Positions 38,157-51,240 of a DNA stretch of 64,000 nucleotides are shown piece by piece. Every line of letters starts with the position of its first letter. The first letter of the stretch is position 1. The stretch comes from Centroberyx gerrardi (lineage: Eukaryota > Chordata > Actinopteri > Beryciformes > Berycidae). The stretch lies in NCBI RefSeq assembly GCF_048128805.1, contig NC_136019.1:17753381-17817380 (forward strand), given 5' to 3'. The notes below the pieces were generated by a model. That model saw only the letters and a list, made by a program, of their open reading frames with translations. It ran no database searches and was not told where the DNA came from. The translations under genes were made by a program, and so were the position numbers.

Positions 38157-40696
38157 GGTGGTAGTTGTAGTAACAACTACAGACCTATCTCCAAATTGCG
38201 TTTTTAGCCAAAGTTCTTGAGTTGTATCCTCACAGATGATTTCATTCATGAATAGCAACAACATTAAAAAAAAATGTCATTCAGGCTTTAGAACCCTCCA
38301 CAGCACAGAGACGGCTCTCCTAAGGGTGACTTATGATCTCCTGCTGGCTGCTGATAAAGGTCTCTGCTCAAACCTAATACTCCTTGATCTTAGCGCAGCT
38401 TTTGATGCGGATGATGACGTTACTTTACTTAAACGCCTGCAAAATTTCAAATCTTATCTTGCAAATAGAACGTTTGTCTTCTTCAGTTGGTCTTAAATAT
38501 GATGTTCCATAAGGATCAATCCTAGGCCCGTTACTTTTCTCCACCTATATGCTTCCTCTCGGCGATATCATGCGCAGATATAATATTCATTTTCACTGTT
38601 ATCCAGATGATGCACAGATATATATTCCCCTAAAACCTTGCGATTCCAGCAGGCTCAATAACCTTAATAATTGCCTTTCTGATATTAAATGCTGGATATC
38701 CCAAAATTTCCTCCAACTCAATGACAGCAAATCAGAAATTGTTCTGTTTGACCCACAAAACTCAATCAACCTGATTCAAAGCTGGTCAGTCAACATTAAA
38801 CCTTTCTCCAGAAGCTTGGGTGTAATATTTGAATTGAAGTAAAAAGAGTTCTGCTTCCTACAGTTGAATAACATATCTAAGATAAGGTCCTTTTTGTCCT
38901 TTGCTGACCTTGAGAAGGTCATCCATGTTAGCTTCTCTTCACTGGCTACCTATTAGATTTAAAATTGATTTTAATATTTTGCTCATACTTTTCAAGACAC
39001 CTCATGGTCTGGCTCCTAGCTACATAAGATAAGATAAGATAAGATTTATTGATCCCCTTGGGGAAATTCACTGCCCTTTTAATCACGTATGACTGAGGTC
39101 CTCAGTCTGCGCCTTTCTGACCGTTCCTACATCCCAGCTAGCATCTAAATGTGACCAGGCATTTGGCATCAGGGCTCCTAAACTTTGGAATGCCCAAGGT
39201 GCAGTTTTTGCTAGCATTAGATGGTATTATCACAGCTAACATCAAAGCAGTAGATGATAGTGTGTGTGTCTGTGTGCAGGCTGTCAGGCTGTCTGGTCAC
39301 AGAAGAAGGCTGTGCATCTTTGGCCTCAGCTCTGAGCTCCAACCCGTCCCATCTGAGAGAGCTGGATCTGAGCTACAATCATCCAGGAGACTCAGGAGTG
39401 AAGCTGCTCTCTGCTGGACTGCAGGATCCACACTGGAGACTGGATACTCTCAGGTATGGGAACACTTTCATCATAGTGAGAAGCTGTGTAACATTGTTTA
39501 ATGTTTAACAGTGGGTATGACTGATGTTGTATGGAAAAATCATCATTATTAAAAGCCCATGTTTCCATTATGAAAGAGAATATGATGCCCTGACTTTGTG
39601 TATATTCCACTCCCAGTGTGGACCATGGTGGAAAGCGAAGGTTGAAATCAGGCCGCAGGAAATGTAAGTGTGTACTGCACACAATCAGCTATTTAAATGG
39701 GACTCTTATATACACAGTAGCGGTGTGGTAGTACTCAGAGTCCCAGTTTTGATGACTCATGACTCAACTCAGACTTGAATATTGATGACTCGGACTTAGA
39801 CTTGGATTTGTGCACTGAGGACTTGAACTTAAACTTGGGAAGCTCCTCATCTTTTAAACTCTGATGTTCAGTCTGTAATATGTGAGCAGTACAGTAACTT
39901 TTGTAATTAGTTCAGTGTTTCTCACACATTCTTTCGTTTTTCTAATTACAAAAATCCATGGTACACAGCACGCACTAAAATAAAAACTGTCAAGCTGTTA
40001 ATAAATCAACAAAAAATAAACAGGACATGTCACATGTTCACAAAACTCCTGCTGCATTGTGTCTTGCTCTCCTCATCAGATGCCTGTGAACTCACTCTGG
40101 ACCCGAACACAGCAAACAGAAACCTCTCTCTGTCTGAAGGCAGCAGAAAGGCAGCAATGGTGAGAGAGGAGAAGTTGTGTCCTGATCACCCAGATAGGTT
40201 TGACTCCTGGTTCCAGGTGTTGTGTAGAGAGGGACTGTCTGGCCGCTGTTACTGGGAGGTACAGAGGAAAGGAAGGGTCCATATTGGAGTGACGTACAGA
40301 GGAATCAGAAGGAGCGGAAGGGGTGTTGACTCCAGACTCGGAGGGAATACAGAGTCCTGGAGCCTGGACTGCTCTGAAAATATTTACTGTGCCTGGCACG
40401 ATAATGTACAAACAATCATAGGTATGCGCCATTTCTCTGACTTTGGCAGAGTTGGAGTGTATCTGGACTGGCCTGCTGGCACGCTGTCCTTCTACAGCGT
40501 CTCCTCTGACACGCTGATCCACCTCCACACCTTCCACTCCACATTCACTAAACCCCTCTACCCTGGGTTTGGGTTGGAACAGGTTGGCTCCTCGGCATCA
40601 TTGTGTCAGATGGAGGGGTTAGAGTCGCCTCCCTGGTCCTGGAAGAACACTTACCCCCTAAGAAGCCACAACTCCTTTTCCTTCCAGGGAAATTAA
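34271..40696 (+). CDS. NLR immune receptor, FISNA-NACHT-LRR-B30.2 type (NLRC3/NLRP12-like)
   Basis: Nine exons: 34271-34359, 34458-34577, 34907-34985, 35181-35400, 35752-37555, 37662-37835, 39280-39453, 39617-39663, 40080-40696. All junctions are GT-AG; the total is 3324 nt, 1107 codons. Exons 1-3 encode the short charged N-terminus common in fish NLRs ([11 protein letters not shown]). Exon 4 is a helical block. Exon 5 has FISNA followed by NACHT, with Walker A GVAGIGKT (267-274) and Walker [11 protein letters not shown] (338-347). Two 174-nt exons each encode an LRR unit ([18 protein letters not shown]). The last exon encodes PRY-SPRY/B30.2 from about residue 903 ([20 protein letters not shown]). 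These are cytosolic sensors of the large fish-specific NLR expansion; ligands are mostly unknown. The TAG at 37557-37559 is intronic because the donor is CTCT|GTAGGT. Two LRR exons is at the low end. No symbol is given because of many paralogues. Confidence 0.93.
34808..34867. repeat. (GT)n microsatellite in NLR intron 2
   Basis: About 30 GT dinucleotides, ending some 40 bases before NLR exon 3. Confidence 0.95.
38048..38172. repeat. Compound AGT/AGC trinucleotide repeat
   Basis: AGTAGT-type repeats flank about 13 AGC/CAG units in the NLR intron between the two LRR exons. Intronic, so not polyglutamine-coding. Confidence 0.9.
38172..39185 (+). mobile_element. Broken L2/Maui-type LINE fragment in the NLR intron
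   Basis: Translated pieces match the reverse transcriptase of fish L2-like LINEs: [35 protein letters not shown] (motif A), [11 protein letters not shown] (motif C) and C-terminal APKLWNA. The pieces lie in different frames with stops between them. The catalytic box reads YPDD instead of the usual YADD, so the copy is dead. It is 5'-truncated and lies in the sense orientation of the NLR gene. A small retroposon tail is inserted near its 3' end. Confidence 0.85.
39024..39085 (-). mobile_element. Retroposon 3' tail nested in the L2-like fragment
   Basis: On the minus strand it reads GGGGATCAATAAATCTTATC followed by further TTATC repeats, a form typical of fish LINE/SINE tails that end in short tandem repeats. 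It splits the L2-like C-terminal coding sequence, so it inserted later. Confidence 0.5.
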
Positions 40697-40905
40697 GTGG
40701 AGTAGCCTAACTGACCAAAGGCAGCCTAAATAACAAATTTTTTGAATTTTTGTTTTTTACCCCCCAACCTAAAGATATACGCAAACATGATGCATGTATC
40801 ACATTGGGCCTTAATGACATAAAAACACTCATTATGAAATATGTGCTACAATGATGGATTTTTGTATTAAAAACTCAACAAGAATAAATTCTGTCCAGAT
40901 TTTAT
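40697..40905 (+). terminator. NLR 3' UTR with poly(A) signal
   Basis: AATAAA at 40883-40888 lies about 190 bases after the NLR stop codon, followed by T-rich sequence. No other downstream exon is evident. Confidence 0.55.
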
Positions 40906-41525
40906 TTGAAAGGTAACAATGCTTAATAACTACATTTCATAACTGCATTGAAGATAACAAATTCATACAAATTACATGTAGAATGTAGAAAAATATGTTT
41001 TCTGTTGAACTTGAAGTTGACTAAACTTGACATTGCTATTAGCATTGGCACAGCAGAATAGAAACCGCCTTTATATAAAGGCTTTGCAGGCATAATACGT
41101 AAATACAATACTAAATTAATGTATATCAAAGACTATTGAATGAAAATAGATCATTTATTCACATCTACAACATATTAAATGGTTACTTTTCATTTATATA
41201 ACAGTTATAACCTGTTGACATAACAATGACATAAAGGCCCAATGTGACACATGGCATGCGTCACATGGAAATTCAATCAACTGACACTAAATGATTGAAA
41301 ACTGATTATTTTACTTCTAACACATCTTATGAACATAACTAGTTGATTAAATTCCTAACCTTACCTTTTTGATTGAAATATTCACACTTTGTGAGAAGCA
41401 GAATCCATGTTTCGGTCAATTCAAAATTCGTCCATTTTGTGTAGATGATTCCGTTTTCATGCATAACATAACCAATACAGGCTGCTAAACATGGACTGTT
41501 AGGACTGTTGTTGAATGTTCTGAAT

Positions 41526-41563
41526 GTGTGTGTGTGTTTGTGTGTGTGTACATCACACACACA

Positions 41564-41608
<45 letters not shown>
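41526..41608. repeat. GT/CA microsatellite pair (inverted)
   Basis: A GT run is followed at once by a CA run, so the two halves are reverse complements and could fold on each other. A separate GT run lies at 41797-41827. Confidence 0.9.
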
Positions 41609-41612
<4 letters not shown>

Positions 41613-41789
41613 CCATGCACAGGAATTTGATCATGTTTTTTAATAGTGATGTAACACTCATTGTACTATATTAATTCATGAATCCATCTTAAGCTAATGT
41701 ATCCTGTGTGTCATATTTTTTTACATGATATAAAGATGTGTATTATATTCCGTTTCAGAAATTAAGCTCCTGTGGGCAGCAGTAGAAAG

Positions 41790-41829
<40 letters not shown>

Positions 41830-41954
41830 GTGGTCATCTTTCAATGGAGTTTTGAACGATATGGGGATTAGTAGATAATTATTATTTTCATTTTCCTTTA
41901 AGCCCACCAGTTAATAGGTGCCAAAGTATTTGTCATTTTCATTCTGCAAATATT

Positions 41955-42810
<856 letters not shown>

Positions 42811-42949
42811 CATGACCTGACAATAGCAACATATCTGGTACAGACCTGAGCCTGGGTGTCAACAATGCATTTGGGATGTTTTATAATAAATAAACCAACC
42901 AACACTTGGCAATATCTTGTTAGTTTTCCATAGAGCGTTGTTGTCATTT

Positions 42950-43138
42950 TGGTCACATGAATCAGTTAGCCAATAAGAACTCTCGCTGCACAGGCGCGCG
43001 ACTTGATTCAGGAAGTAATGTACAGAAAACGATTGCAGACTGTACTCGTGAAAAAGGTTGTTTTATCCCTTTCAACTTTTAGAAGTTCGGCAGTAATCCA
43101 CATCTTCTGAGTGAGAAAGTAACGTAATTTAGCTGAAA
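42950..43138 (+). promoter_or_regulatory. haus4: haus4 promoter and 5' UTR
   Basis: A CCAAT box lies at 42970-42974, followed by a CpG-rich word (GGCGCGCGAC) and the 5' UTR leading to the ATG at 43139. I see no TATA box. Confidence 0.5.
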
Positions 43139-46100
43139 ATGTCTGTCGGTCCTGAATGTGGGAGTGCATCATCGCTTGGGAAAGGAGACAACTTGCATCA
43201 ACAGGGTAAGTTAGGTTGACAGAACAAAGTTTAGTTTACTAACACTAAGTTAGCTGGCTGGCTGTTTACTATTGTAAAATGTAGGCGTGGTGGCTTAACG
43301 TTAAGATTCATACAACTATCAGACTGTCTACAATATAACGTGTAAACAGAAATTAACGTTGCATCTGTCATTGTTCAAAATTGCTTATGCATACTCGCAA
43401 TACAAAGCCATTATAATTCGATGCTGTAACGTGCTAGCTTGGCTAGCTAGCTAGCTAGTTATAACTCTATTTTTTGTCTGTTGTCGTAATTTTTCGTAGG
43501 TTAATAGTGAAACTAACTGAATTTACTGAGCTAAAGTCGGAGTAGTGCTGTTTTGAGTCTCCTAAAAATGTATTCTCTGTGCCGTTGAAAACAAGTTTGC
43601 CATTTTCTGCCGTCCTCCCACCCAGTTCTGGCCTCCTTCCCCCTGTGTGACCTGACAGAGGAAGACCTGACCCAGAACCCGCAATTCTGTAAGCTGCTGG
43701 CTACCCTGTCGCAGCATGTGGACCACAGCGGACTCACTGTCCCTCTGAAAACACAGCTGGAGAAGGTCAGAACTCCTCTCTTCCTACATATGTCTCTGGC
43801 ACACATACGTGTAACTATGCAATTAGCTTTGAATAAGCGAAGGTAACAGTATGGCTGCTTTCCCCAGGCTGAGCAGCAGCTGCAGAACCAGAGGCTTCGC
43901 TGGCTGCGCTCAGAGAGCCTCCACAGTCTGCTGCAGGAGATGATCCAGGATCACTGCGTCAGGAAGCACCAAGCCACCGTCCCCCCCGACCAGAACATGG
44001 TACGCTTCACATACATCCTCAGCCTTACCCGTATTGACACCGTCAAAAGAGATGACAAGAATAATTTGACAGCGTATCACTGGCTTGTGGTTGTGTCTGT
44101 GTAGTTTTATGATACGATGGAGCAGTGCCTGCTGGTGGCTCAGTGTGTCAGACAGCTGGATCCCAGTGCCAACACCAGCCAAGACCAGCCCTCTGTACTG
44201 GGCCTGAACCCCCAACAGGTGACAGAGCTCATGCCCTCAGAGAAGGTGGGTCATAGAACAATACATTCACCTGCATACTTTAAGTAGTAATACCAGGGAA
44301 TTCTTGTTTTTATTTTTATTGTGGCATAAGATAAGTGATAAGATGTGCCAAAATGTGTACACCCTAAAAAATGTGTTTCCCTGGCTGTGTGTCCTTGGTA
44401 TGTGATGTTTTTTTGCCACTGCACAAGGAAATTATTGTGGGAAATGATTATGTGCTTAATAAATGACAAGAAGGCTAATGTATAGCCTGACAACGTCCTT
44501 GTAGAATTAATGGGTGCTTGAGATAATAAAATCATCTCAAGTGTGATTGCCATTCATAATGAGGCAACTAGGTAGGCTACTGACATTATTTGTAATCTCT
44601 TGAAATGATTTTAAACATTGTTTTACCATTTGAAAAGCAAGTGAGAGGAAAACAGCCCACAGAATTTGAAATTATGTTATTTTCTTCCCTGGCATGAAAA
44701 CAAGGTGAAGACACAGTGCCAATGGAAACACATTTTTTTAGGGGAAAGAAATTTGGCACATCACTGGGTGTTTAGACAACCAAATGAAATGTAAATGAAT
44801 CACTACTGGTTTATATCAATCAGTGATGGAGAAAGAGTAGCAAAACAGATATTTATTTATATTAAAAGTGTTGTGGGTTATTACTTTAATGCTGTATTTA
44901 TCTGTACCAGAATGTGCAAAGAATGAAACAGAGTTTACCAAGAGAGCTGGAGAAACATCTCAAGAAAAAGTGTTTCAGCCTTCTGTCCTACTATCAACCT
45001 GATTGGGGTAGGTAAACACTTGATTTACCTGTGGCCACTGATAAAGCCTACCATATTTTGTGGTGTTTACTTTCAGAACATAATACTGCATGGACATGAC
45101 CAGTATGTCTTTAAAATCCCTGCTAGAGAGTGAGAGCGAGGGTCTGAAGAACATCAAGCTGTCTCATCTGTCTGGCCAGCTGGACACAGAGAAGAAAAAA
45201 GCGGAGAGTCTGAAGGAGATTTGCCGGGAAAACAGCGTTCTCCTGCAAAGACAGACCCAGCTCTACCTCTCTGTAAGTGGTCTTTATGGTCGTATGTAGT
45301 TATCTGAGGGTAACCCAACAACTGTTTTTGGTGTTGTACCACAATAATGTATGCAATGATGAGCGTTCTGTGGTTTTTGTACCTTGTGAATGAGCTCAGT
45401 TACTGGAAGGCTGTCCAAAAACCACTGCACAAAAATGTTTCCAAACCTAAAGCCTTAAAAATGTGTGTACAAGGCATAAGTGCGTTCTGTTTAGTTTCTC
45501 AAAATATTTTACATTCTGTTCTTTTTTATGCTATTCTTTCCAACCGGGTTGCTGTTCCCTGTCCAGGAGCTGACTAAGTGCATCCAGCTTCTCCAGTCTC
45601 TCGTCTTGGACCACAGGCTGAGGATCCAGACGGATTTGGACAGGAAGAAGTTAGACTACTTCGAAGGCAAATGCGAATTAGTCTTGCAGAAGATCAGGTA
45701 GGGACTTCTCAATGGTTCGCCCGTATGTTTGTAAATACATTTGACATTTTAGGCATTTAGCTGACACTCTTATCCAGAGAGACTTGCAAGGAGTGCAACA
45801 GTGGAATAGACTCAAATTCCTACATCAGGAAAATTACAAGAGATGACATAACACCACAGTAAATGAGCGCTCCCTTCCACACGGTTAATGCACAGGTTTG
45901 GAAATGTATGGAAAAACAATTTGGTAATTTCCAAGGTCTTGATAAGTTTGGAAATTGCACGAAAAGTTTGTTTGGGTATGGGAAAAATATTGTTGTAATG
46001 TCCAGATATCCATAAGGAAACACATTTTATGTGGTTTTAGACCACTGTCAACGTATATATTCTCATATTGGTTACTGTGAAGAATCATCATTTATAGGTT

Positions 46101-46736
46101 GATATGGCAGAGATAGTAGGGGGAAGATGGAAGTTGGTATAAATCATAGTGAACACCAACCAAACTTGTTACATCAAATCAAAAGAAATTAAAGCCTGGA
46201 CAAAGTATGGATTATTATAATTGAAACTGTATAGGAACCCTGCTGCCAACCTTTGAGTGATAAAACAAATGCTATGCAGGTTTGAATGTAAAGCAATATG
46301 CTTTCCATATAGACATTTCTAGTTCTCACATCTCTTCTTCTTCTTTCTCTCTCGAAGGACTGAGATGGTGGAGATTCAGCTGGACACATATACAGCCGAC
46401 ACAATATCTGCTCATAGAAAAATAAGGCAAGTGGCCTCTGAACGTTGTCCTTTTCTGACTCATTGTTGCCAAGTAATTGCATGCAAACATATTTGTATCT
46501 TCTCAACGTTATCTGTAGCTTCACTCTTGTGTCGCCCCCTCCATCACAGGGAGAAGCTGGAGTCGGAGCTGAAGGCGTGTCGGTCGGAGAAGCAGTGTGT
46601 GGAGTTCAAACTGGCCTCCTTTGAGATCCTGGGCAAGGAGTTTGAGGCCCTGGCCGAGGAATACTGCAGGCTACGGAGGGAGATTGACATGAAGAAGTGG
46701 GCTCTGAAGGAGTTCACCCAACACACCGACGAGTGA
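43139..46736 (+). CDS. haus4: HAUS augmin-like complex subunit 4
   Basis: Nine exons: 43139-43205, 43626-43765, 43868-43999, 44105-44245, 44911-45007, 45127-45272, 45567-45697, 46358-46426, 46550-46736. They total 1110 nt, 369 codons, close to the 363 residues of human HAUS4. Shared stretches include CDLTEEDLTQNP (human CNLSKEDLLQNP), LSQHVDHSGL, LMPSEK and C-terminal KKWALKEF. The C-terminal half is predicted coiled coil, rich in leucine and charged residues. HAUS4 is one of eight augmin subunits that recruit gamma-tubulin to existing spindle microtubules for branching nucleation. All introns are GT-AG except intron 8, whose donor is AAG|GCAAGT. The ATG is the only one that fits exon 1 and human alignment. 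A poly(A) signal follows at 46920. The protein is intact. Confidence 0.95.
44635..44770 (+). repeat. Dispersed repeat copy in haus4 intron 4
   Basis: It shares TTCTTCCCTGGCAT, GGTGAAGACACA, GGAAACA and TTGGCACA, in the same order, with about 58105-58240. This is a diverged repeat of unknown family. Confidence 0.5.
45743..45815 (+). mobile_element. SINE-like fragment in haus4 intron 7
   Basis: It contains CATTTAGCTGACACTCTTAT followed by CCAGAGAGACTTGCA, a slightly diverged form of a motif that recurs in many teleost interspersed repeats. Only a fragment is present. Confidence 0.5.
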
Positions 46737-46919
46737 CAGCCAAAGCTGATGCGGGGACAAGAGAGCCAACCGCTCTCTTTCACACAAACACATGATGTAT
46801 CTTGGACACTGGCTGCTTAGAGAACTGTGTGGATTTTTGACCTGCAGTAACTTTCCAATGTAGCTACTTAGAGGGATAGCTGAAAGCTCCCATTAGTTCT
46901 GTTATTTAATTCACTTCTC

Positions 46920-46925
46920 AATAAA
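46920..46925 (+). terminator. haus4: haus4 poly(A) signal
   Basis: AATAAA lies 184 bases after the haus4 stop codon. Confidence 0.7.
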
Positions 46926-47514
46926 TTTTGCTTTTGGGGACAAGTCACAACCGTTTAGTGCATCACTATGGTAATGGACATTGCTCCTTCCACCAGTTCC
47001 CCCCAGTAACCCAATGTAGAATAGTAGTTTGAAACCCATTTAGAGTTCAAGTCCTGTGTAGTACCCATTGCTCTTTGGATAATATATAGTTTCTTTCTTA
47101 CCCGTCTTGCATGCAACAATATAGTCACACTTGTGATAGCTTTTTTAACCTAAGGATTGAGAATTACAATAGTCATTCTGACAATGCAGTACACTACACT
47201 CATATTGCAAATATATATATACATATAGATATAAACATATATCTTACAAAATAAGATTTCTAGCTGTTGTTACAGGAAAGTCAGACATTTTCTCTCCATA
47301 CACATTTTGTAAAGTTAAGTGTAAAATCTTAAATCTAGACATGTGATGCTACATTAACAACTTATGTCCTAACATTGACAGAAGCTCCAGTGAAGCACAG
47401 TCAGAAGCAAGCCAGGTTTAGACAGATGCTGAACTTTATCTGTGTTCAAAGACTTGGACTAGCTTCAGCTGAAATGAAAGTTTCATGAATAGAAGTAAAA
47501 TTGACAAAATTGAC

Positions 47515-47705
47515 TGTGGTTGTACTGGGCAGCTCCCAGTAGCCAACAGTAGATGTGTGGTGCTGTGCTCTGTTGCTCCCAGTAGGATACAGTAGAAGAC
47601 TATAGTTTACTGGTAGCTATCCTGTAACCAAATGGGAATACTGTGGTTGTACTGGGAGCTACCCAGTAGTCATTAGGAGAAGACTGGTTGTGCTGGGCAG
47701 CTCTC
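47515..47705. repeat. Minisatellite block 1 (hairpin-type units)
   Basis: Units of about 40-50 bp are built on GTTGTACTGGG...CCCAGTAGCCAACAGTAGA. Each unit can carry the inverted pair TACTGGG/CCCAGTA around a 5-6 base spacer. About four units. Confidence 0.8.
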
Positions 47706-48384
47706 AGGTGTGAAAGGGTGAACATGACAAGAAGAGTCTTCATGGAGGCTTTTGTGACATCATGTGGTGGAACGTTGTCAGTGTGACCAACAGTGCTGCC
47801 TTTTGCTAGATGAGCTGCCAACAGACCATGAAGGCAGCAAACTGCAGGAGGTTAGAAGGCAGCTAAGGTGTGAGAGATGATAAGTTTTCAGTTGGAAGAC
47901 ATTTTCCACTACGCTTAAATCTGAAGTAGGTATTGTGGCCTCACATTCTTTTGTGTTTTCAGAGAGAGTAATTGATTGTAAAACCTTTTGAAACTTTGCT
48001 AAAATTCATGTCAGTTAAGGTAAAATGACAAGGACCTTTACCATTTCACCAGTATCTTACTACAATTTGTCATTTACTACTCCAAATCAAACACATCACG
48101 CCTTGATCAACGAAGATTTCTGTGTATGACCAGTGTTTGTACACATGGGAATAATGTGTTCATCCAGTGATACTGATGCATGACTAATTCTGCCTGTTGA
48201 TGTTTTTCACAACAATTTTTCAATTTGAACCTAGTTTACAAGCATCTGAAATAGTGGGCGGTGACATTTTCTGAACGTCATCTGATAAAAGTAAGTAAAT
48301 TTTCAGTTTTAGTATAGAACACACTGTACTATATTTTACTCTTGATGAATATGAATTCTTAGACAGCTAGTTATCCCAGTAGCA

Positions 48385-48810
48385 TACAGGGAAGACTTTG
48401 TACTGGGAGTGACCCAATTGCTAATAGTAGATCACGTTTGTTGTACTGGATAATTCCCAGTAGCCAACAGTAGAAGACTCTGGTTGTACTGGGAAGCATC
48501 CAGTAGCCCACAGTGATTCTACTGGGAGACACCCAGTGGCCAAAAGTATAACACTGGTTGTACTGGGCAACACCCAGTAACCATCAGTAGAAGATTGTGG
48601 TTATACTGAGTGATTCCCAGTAGCCAACAATATAAGATTGTTGTTGTACTGGAGAGCACCCAGTACAACAGTAGCAGACTGTGGTTGTACTGGGGGATTC
48701 CCAGTGGCAACCAGGAGATGTCTGGTGCAGTGCTGGGTTGCTCCCAGTTGCATACAGTAGAAGACTGTGGTTGTACTGGGAGGCACTCAGTGGCCAACAG
48801 TAGAACACAC
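48385..48810. repeat. Minisatellite block 2 (hairpin-type units)
   Basis: About nine variable units of the same TACTGGG/CCCAGTA family, closing copy 1 of the duplicated unit. Confidence 0.85.
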
Positions 48811-49339
48811 TAAGCATTGAGAATTATTACAGTCATTCTAGCAATGCAGTACTGCTGTTTAAACTGAGCAAGTACTCATATTATCTTCACAAAATAAGAT
48901 TTCTAGCTATTGTTACAGAAAAAGTCAGATGTTTTTTCTCCATACAGCTTTTGTAAAGTTGTTTAAGTGTAAAATCTTAAATCTAGAGATGTGATGCTAC
49001 CTGAACTACTTCTGTTCTAACATTGACAGAAGCTGCAGTGAAGCACAGTCAGAAGAAAGAAAGTTTCATGAAAGTATATTTTAATCTCACCTAACCTGCT
49101 TATCTCACCTTGCTTATTGCCATGTAAAACCTGGGAAAGAATAGAATGGTGCATTTTACTGTCAGAATGAAAGTCATTAGCACTAATGCCCCTCTATGTT
49201 GATATAAAATACTTCTCTGAGCTGACATCTGCTCTCACTGTGGTCCTGTGTTTGGAATAATGTAGCATACAAGACAGGCCCAGACATGTATGCAAGCTCC
49301 ATCCTTTCAGATAAGATAGGTGTTATGCAAGACCAGAAA

Positions 49340-49408
49340 TAATGCATGATGATGATGCATGACAAATTTCAGAGAAAAGACAATAAAGTTCTATCGTATC
49401 GTATCGTA
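49340..49408 (+). mobile_element. Retroposon 3' tail ending in short tandem repeats
   Basis: GACAATAAAGTTCTATCGTA with further ATCGT repeats is a typical fish LINE/SINE tail. It lies in the sequence that copy 2 has and copy 1 lacks, so it helps explain that insertion. The family is unnamed. Confidence 0.5.
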
Positions 49409-50864
49409 AATAACACATTTATTTTCCTGTTGCACTGTGGCATAAATTCATAGCAGAAATTCAGTCTGTGCAAATGATGTTATGAACAGATTTTTTTTTT
49501 TACACAAATGTCATGAATGTGTGATACTTTATTGATCCCTGTATTACCAAGTATGTAGTAAGTATTACCAACAGCAATACGGCTAAATCGATTTATTAAT
49601 TGAATTTTCATATTTTTATATGCACACAAGACCACAAATTACAGTGCGGTTCCCTGCTTTTCTTTCATTTACAGTGGGAATCATCTCTAATAATTTATGC
49701 AAATTTATGCAAACAAAATAAGAATATTGAAAATCAACATTAGACATTTTCTGACGGGGTTGCAGTGCCTCACTGTTCTTATGTCACACTGATATGGCAT
49801 GCATGTGCACTCAAACTCAAACTTAACATTTCTAGCAGACAACAGTTTTTTTTTATGTTAGTGTTATCAACCACAAATTAACAATCATTTTACTTGAAAA
49901 TAGGCTACATACAAAACTTTCAGTACTAAAAGTTTGATTTCATACGTGCCAAATAGGCCTACATGCCATTTCATAGAAGTTTCAAAGAAGTGGCAAAATT
50001 GACTGTGGTTGTACTGGGCAGCTCCCAGTAGCCAACAGTAGATGTGTGGTGCTGTGCTCTGTTGCTCCCAGTAGAATACAGTAGAAGACTGTAGTTTACT
50101 GGTAGCTATCCTGTAACCAAATGGGAATACTGTGGTTGTACTGGGAGCTACCCAGTAGTCATTAGGAGAAGACTGGTTGTGCTGGGCAGCTCTCAGGTGT
50201 GAAAGGGTGAACATGACAAGAAGAGTCTTCATGGAGGCTTTTGTGACATCATGTGGTGGAACGTTGTCAGTGTGACCAACAGTGCTGCCTTTTGCTAGAT
50301 GAGCTGCCAACAGACCATGAAGGCAGCAAACTGCAGGAGGTTAGAAGGCAGCTAAGGTGTGAGAGATGATAAGTTTTCAGTTGGAAGACATTTTCCACTA
50401 CTCTTAAATCTGAAGTAGGTATTGTGGCCTCACATTCTTTTGTGTTTTCAGAGAGAGTAATTGATTATAAAACCTTTTGAAACTTTGCTAAAATTCATGT
50501 CAGTGAAGGTAAAATGACAAGGACCTTTACCATTTCACCAGTATTTTACTACAATTTGTCATTTACCTTACTCAAAATCAAACACATCATGCCTTGATCA
50601 ACGAAGATTTCTGTGTATGACCAGTGTTTGTACACATGGGAATAATGTGTTCATCCAGTGATACTGATGCATGACTAATTCTGCCTGTTGATGTTTTTCA
50701 CAACAATTTTTCAATTTGAACCTAGTTTACAAGCATCTGAAATAGTGGGCGGTGACATTTTCTGAACGTCATCTGATAGAGGTAAGTACATTTGCAGTTT
50801 TAGTATATACACATTGTACTATATTTTACTCTTGATGAATATGAATTCTTAGACAGCTAGTTAT

Positions 50865-51240
50865 CCCAGTAGCATACAGGGAAGACTTTGGTTGTACTGG
50901 GAGTGACCCAATTGCTAACAGTAGATGACTGTTGTTGTACTGGATAATTTGCAGTAGCAAACAATATAAAGCTGTGGTTGTACTGGGAAGCACCCAGTAG
51001 CCCACAGTATAAGACTATGGATGTACTGGGATGCACCCAGTGGCCAGTGGTAGAACACTGTGGTTGTACTGGGTAACACCCAGTGACCATCAGTAGAGGA
51101 CTGTGGTTATACTCTGTGATTCCCAGTAGCCAACAGTTGAACACACTGGTTGTACTGGTTGTTTCTCAGTAGCAAATCGTGGAAGACTGTGGATGTACTG
51201 GGGGATTCCCAATGGCAACCGGTAGATGTCTGGTGCAGTT
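50865..51240. repeat. Minisatellite block 4 (hairpin-type units)
   Basis: About eight units of the TACTGGG/CCCAGTA family, ending at the left edge of the GA-rich satellite. Confidence 0.85.

Larger units (their letters stand above)
47150..48810 (+). repeat. Duplicated ~1.66-kb unit, copy 1
   Basis: The order of blocks here is repeated in the same orientation from 48812 onward. Blocks include TTGAGAATTAC...CATTCT, AAAATAAGATTTCTAGCT, the stretch at 47503-48330 that nearly equals 49992-50790 (offset about 2489), and a minisatellite tail. There is no coding gene; a shared 73-codon minus-strand frame within it has no family. Confidence 0.8.
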
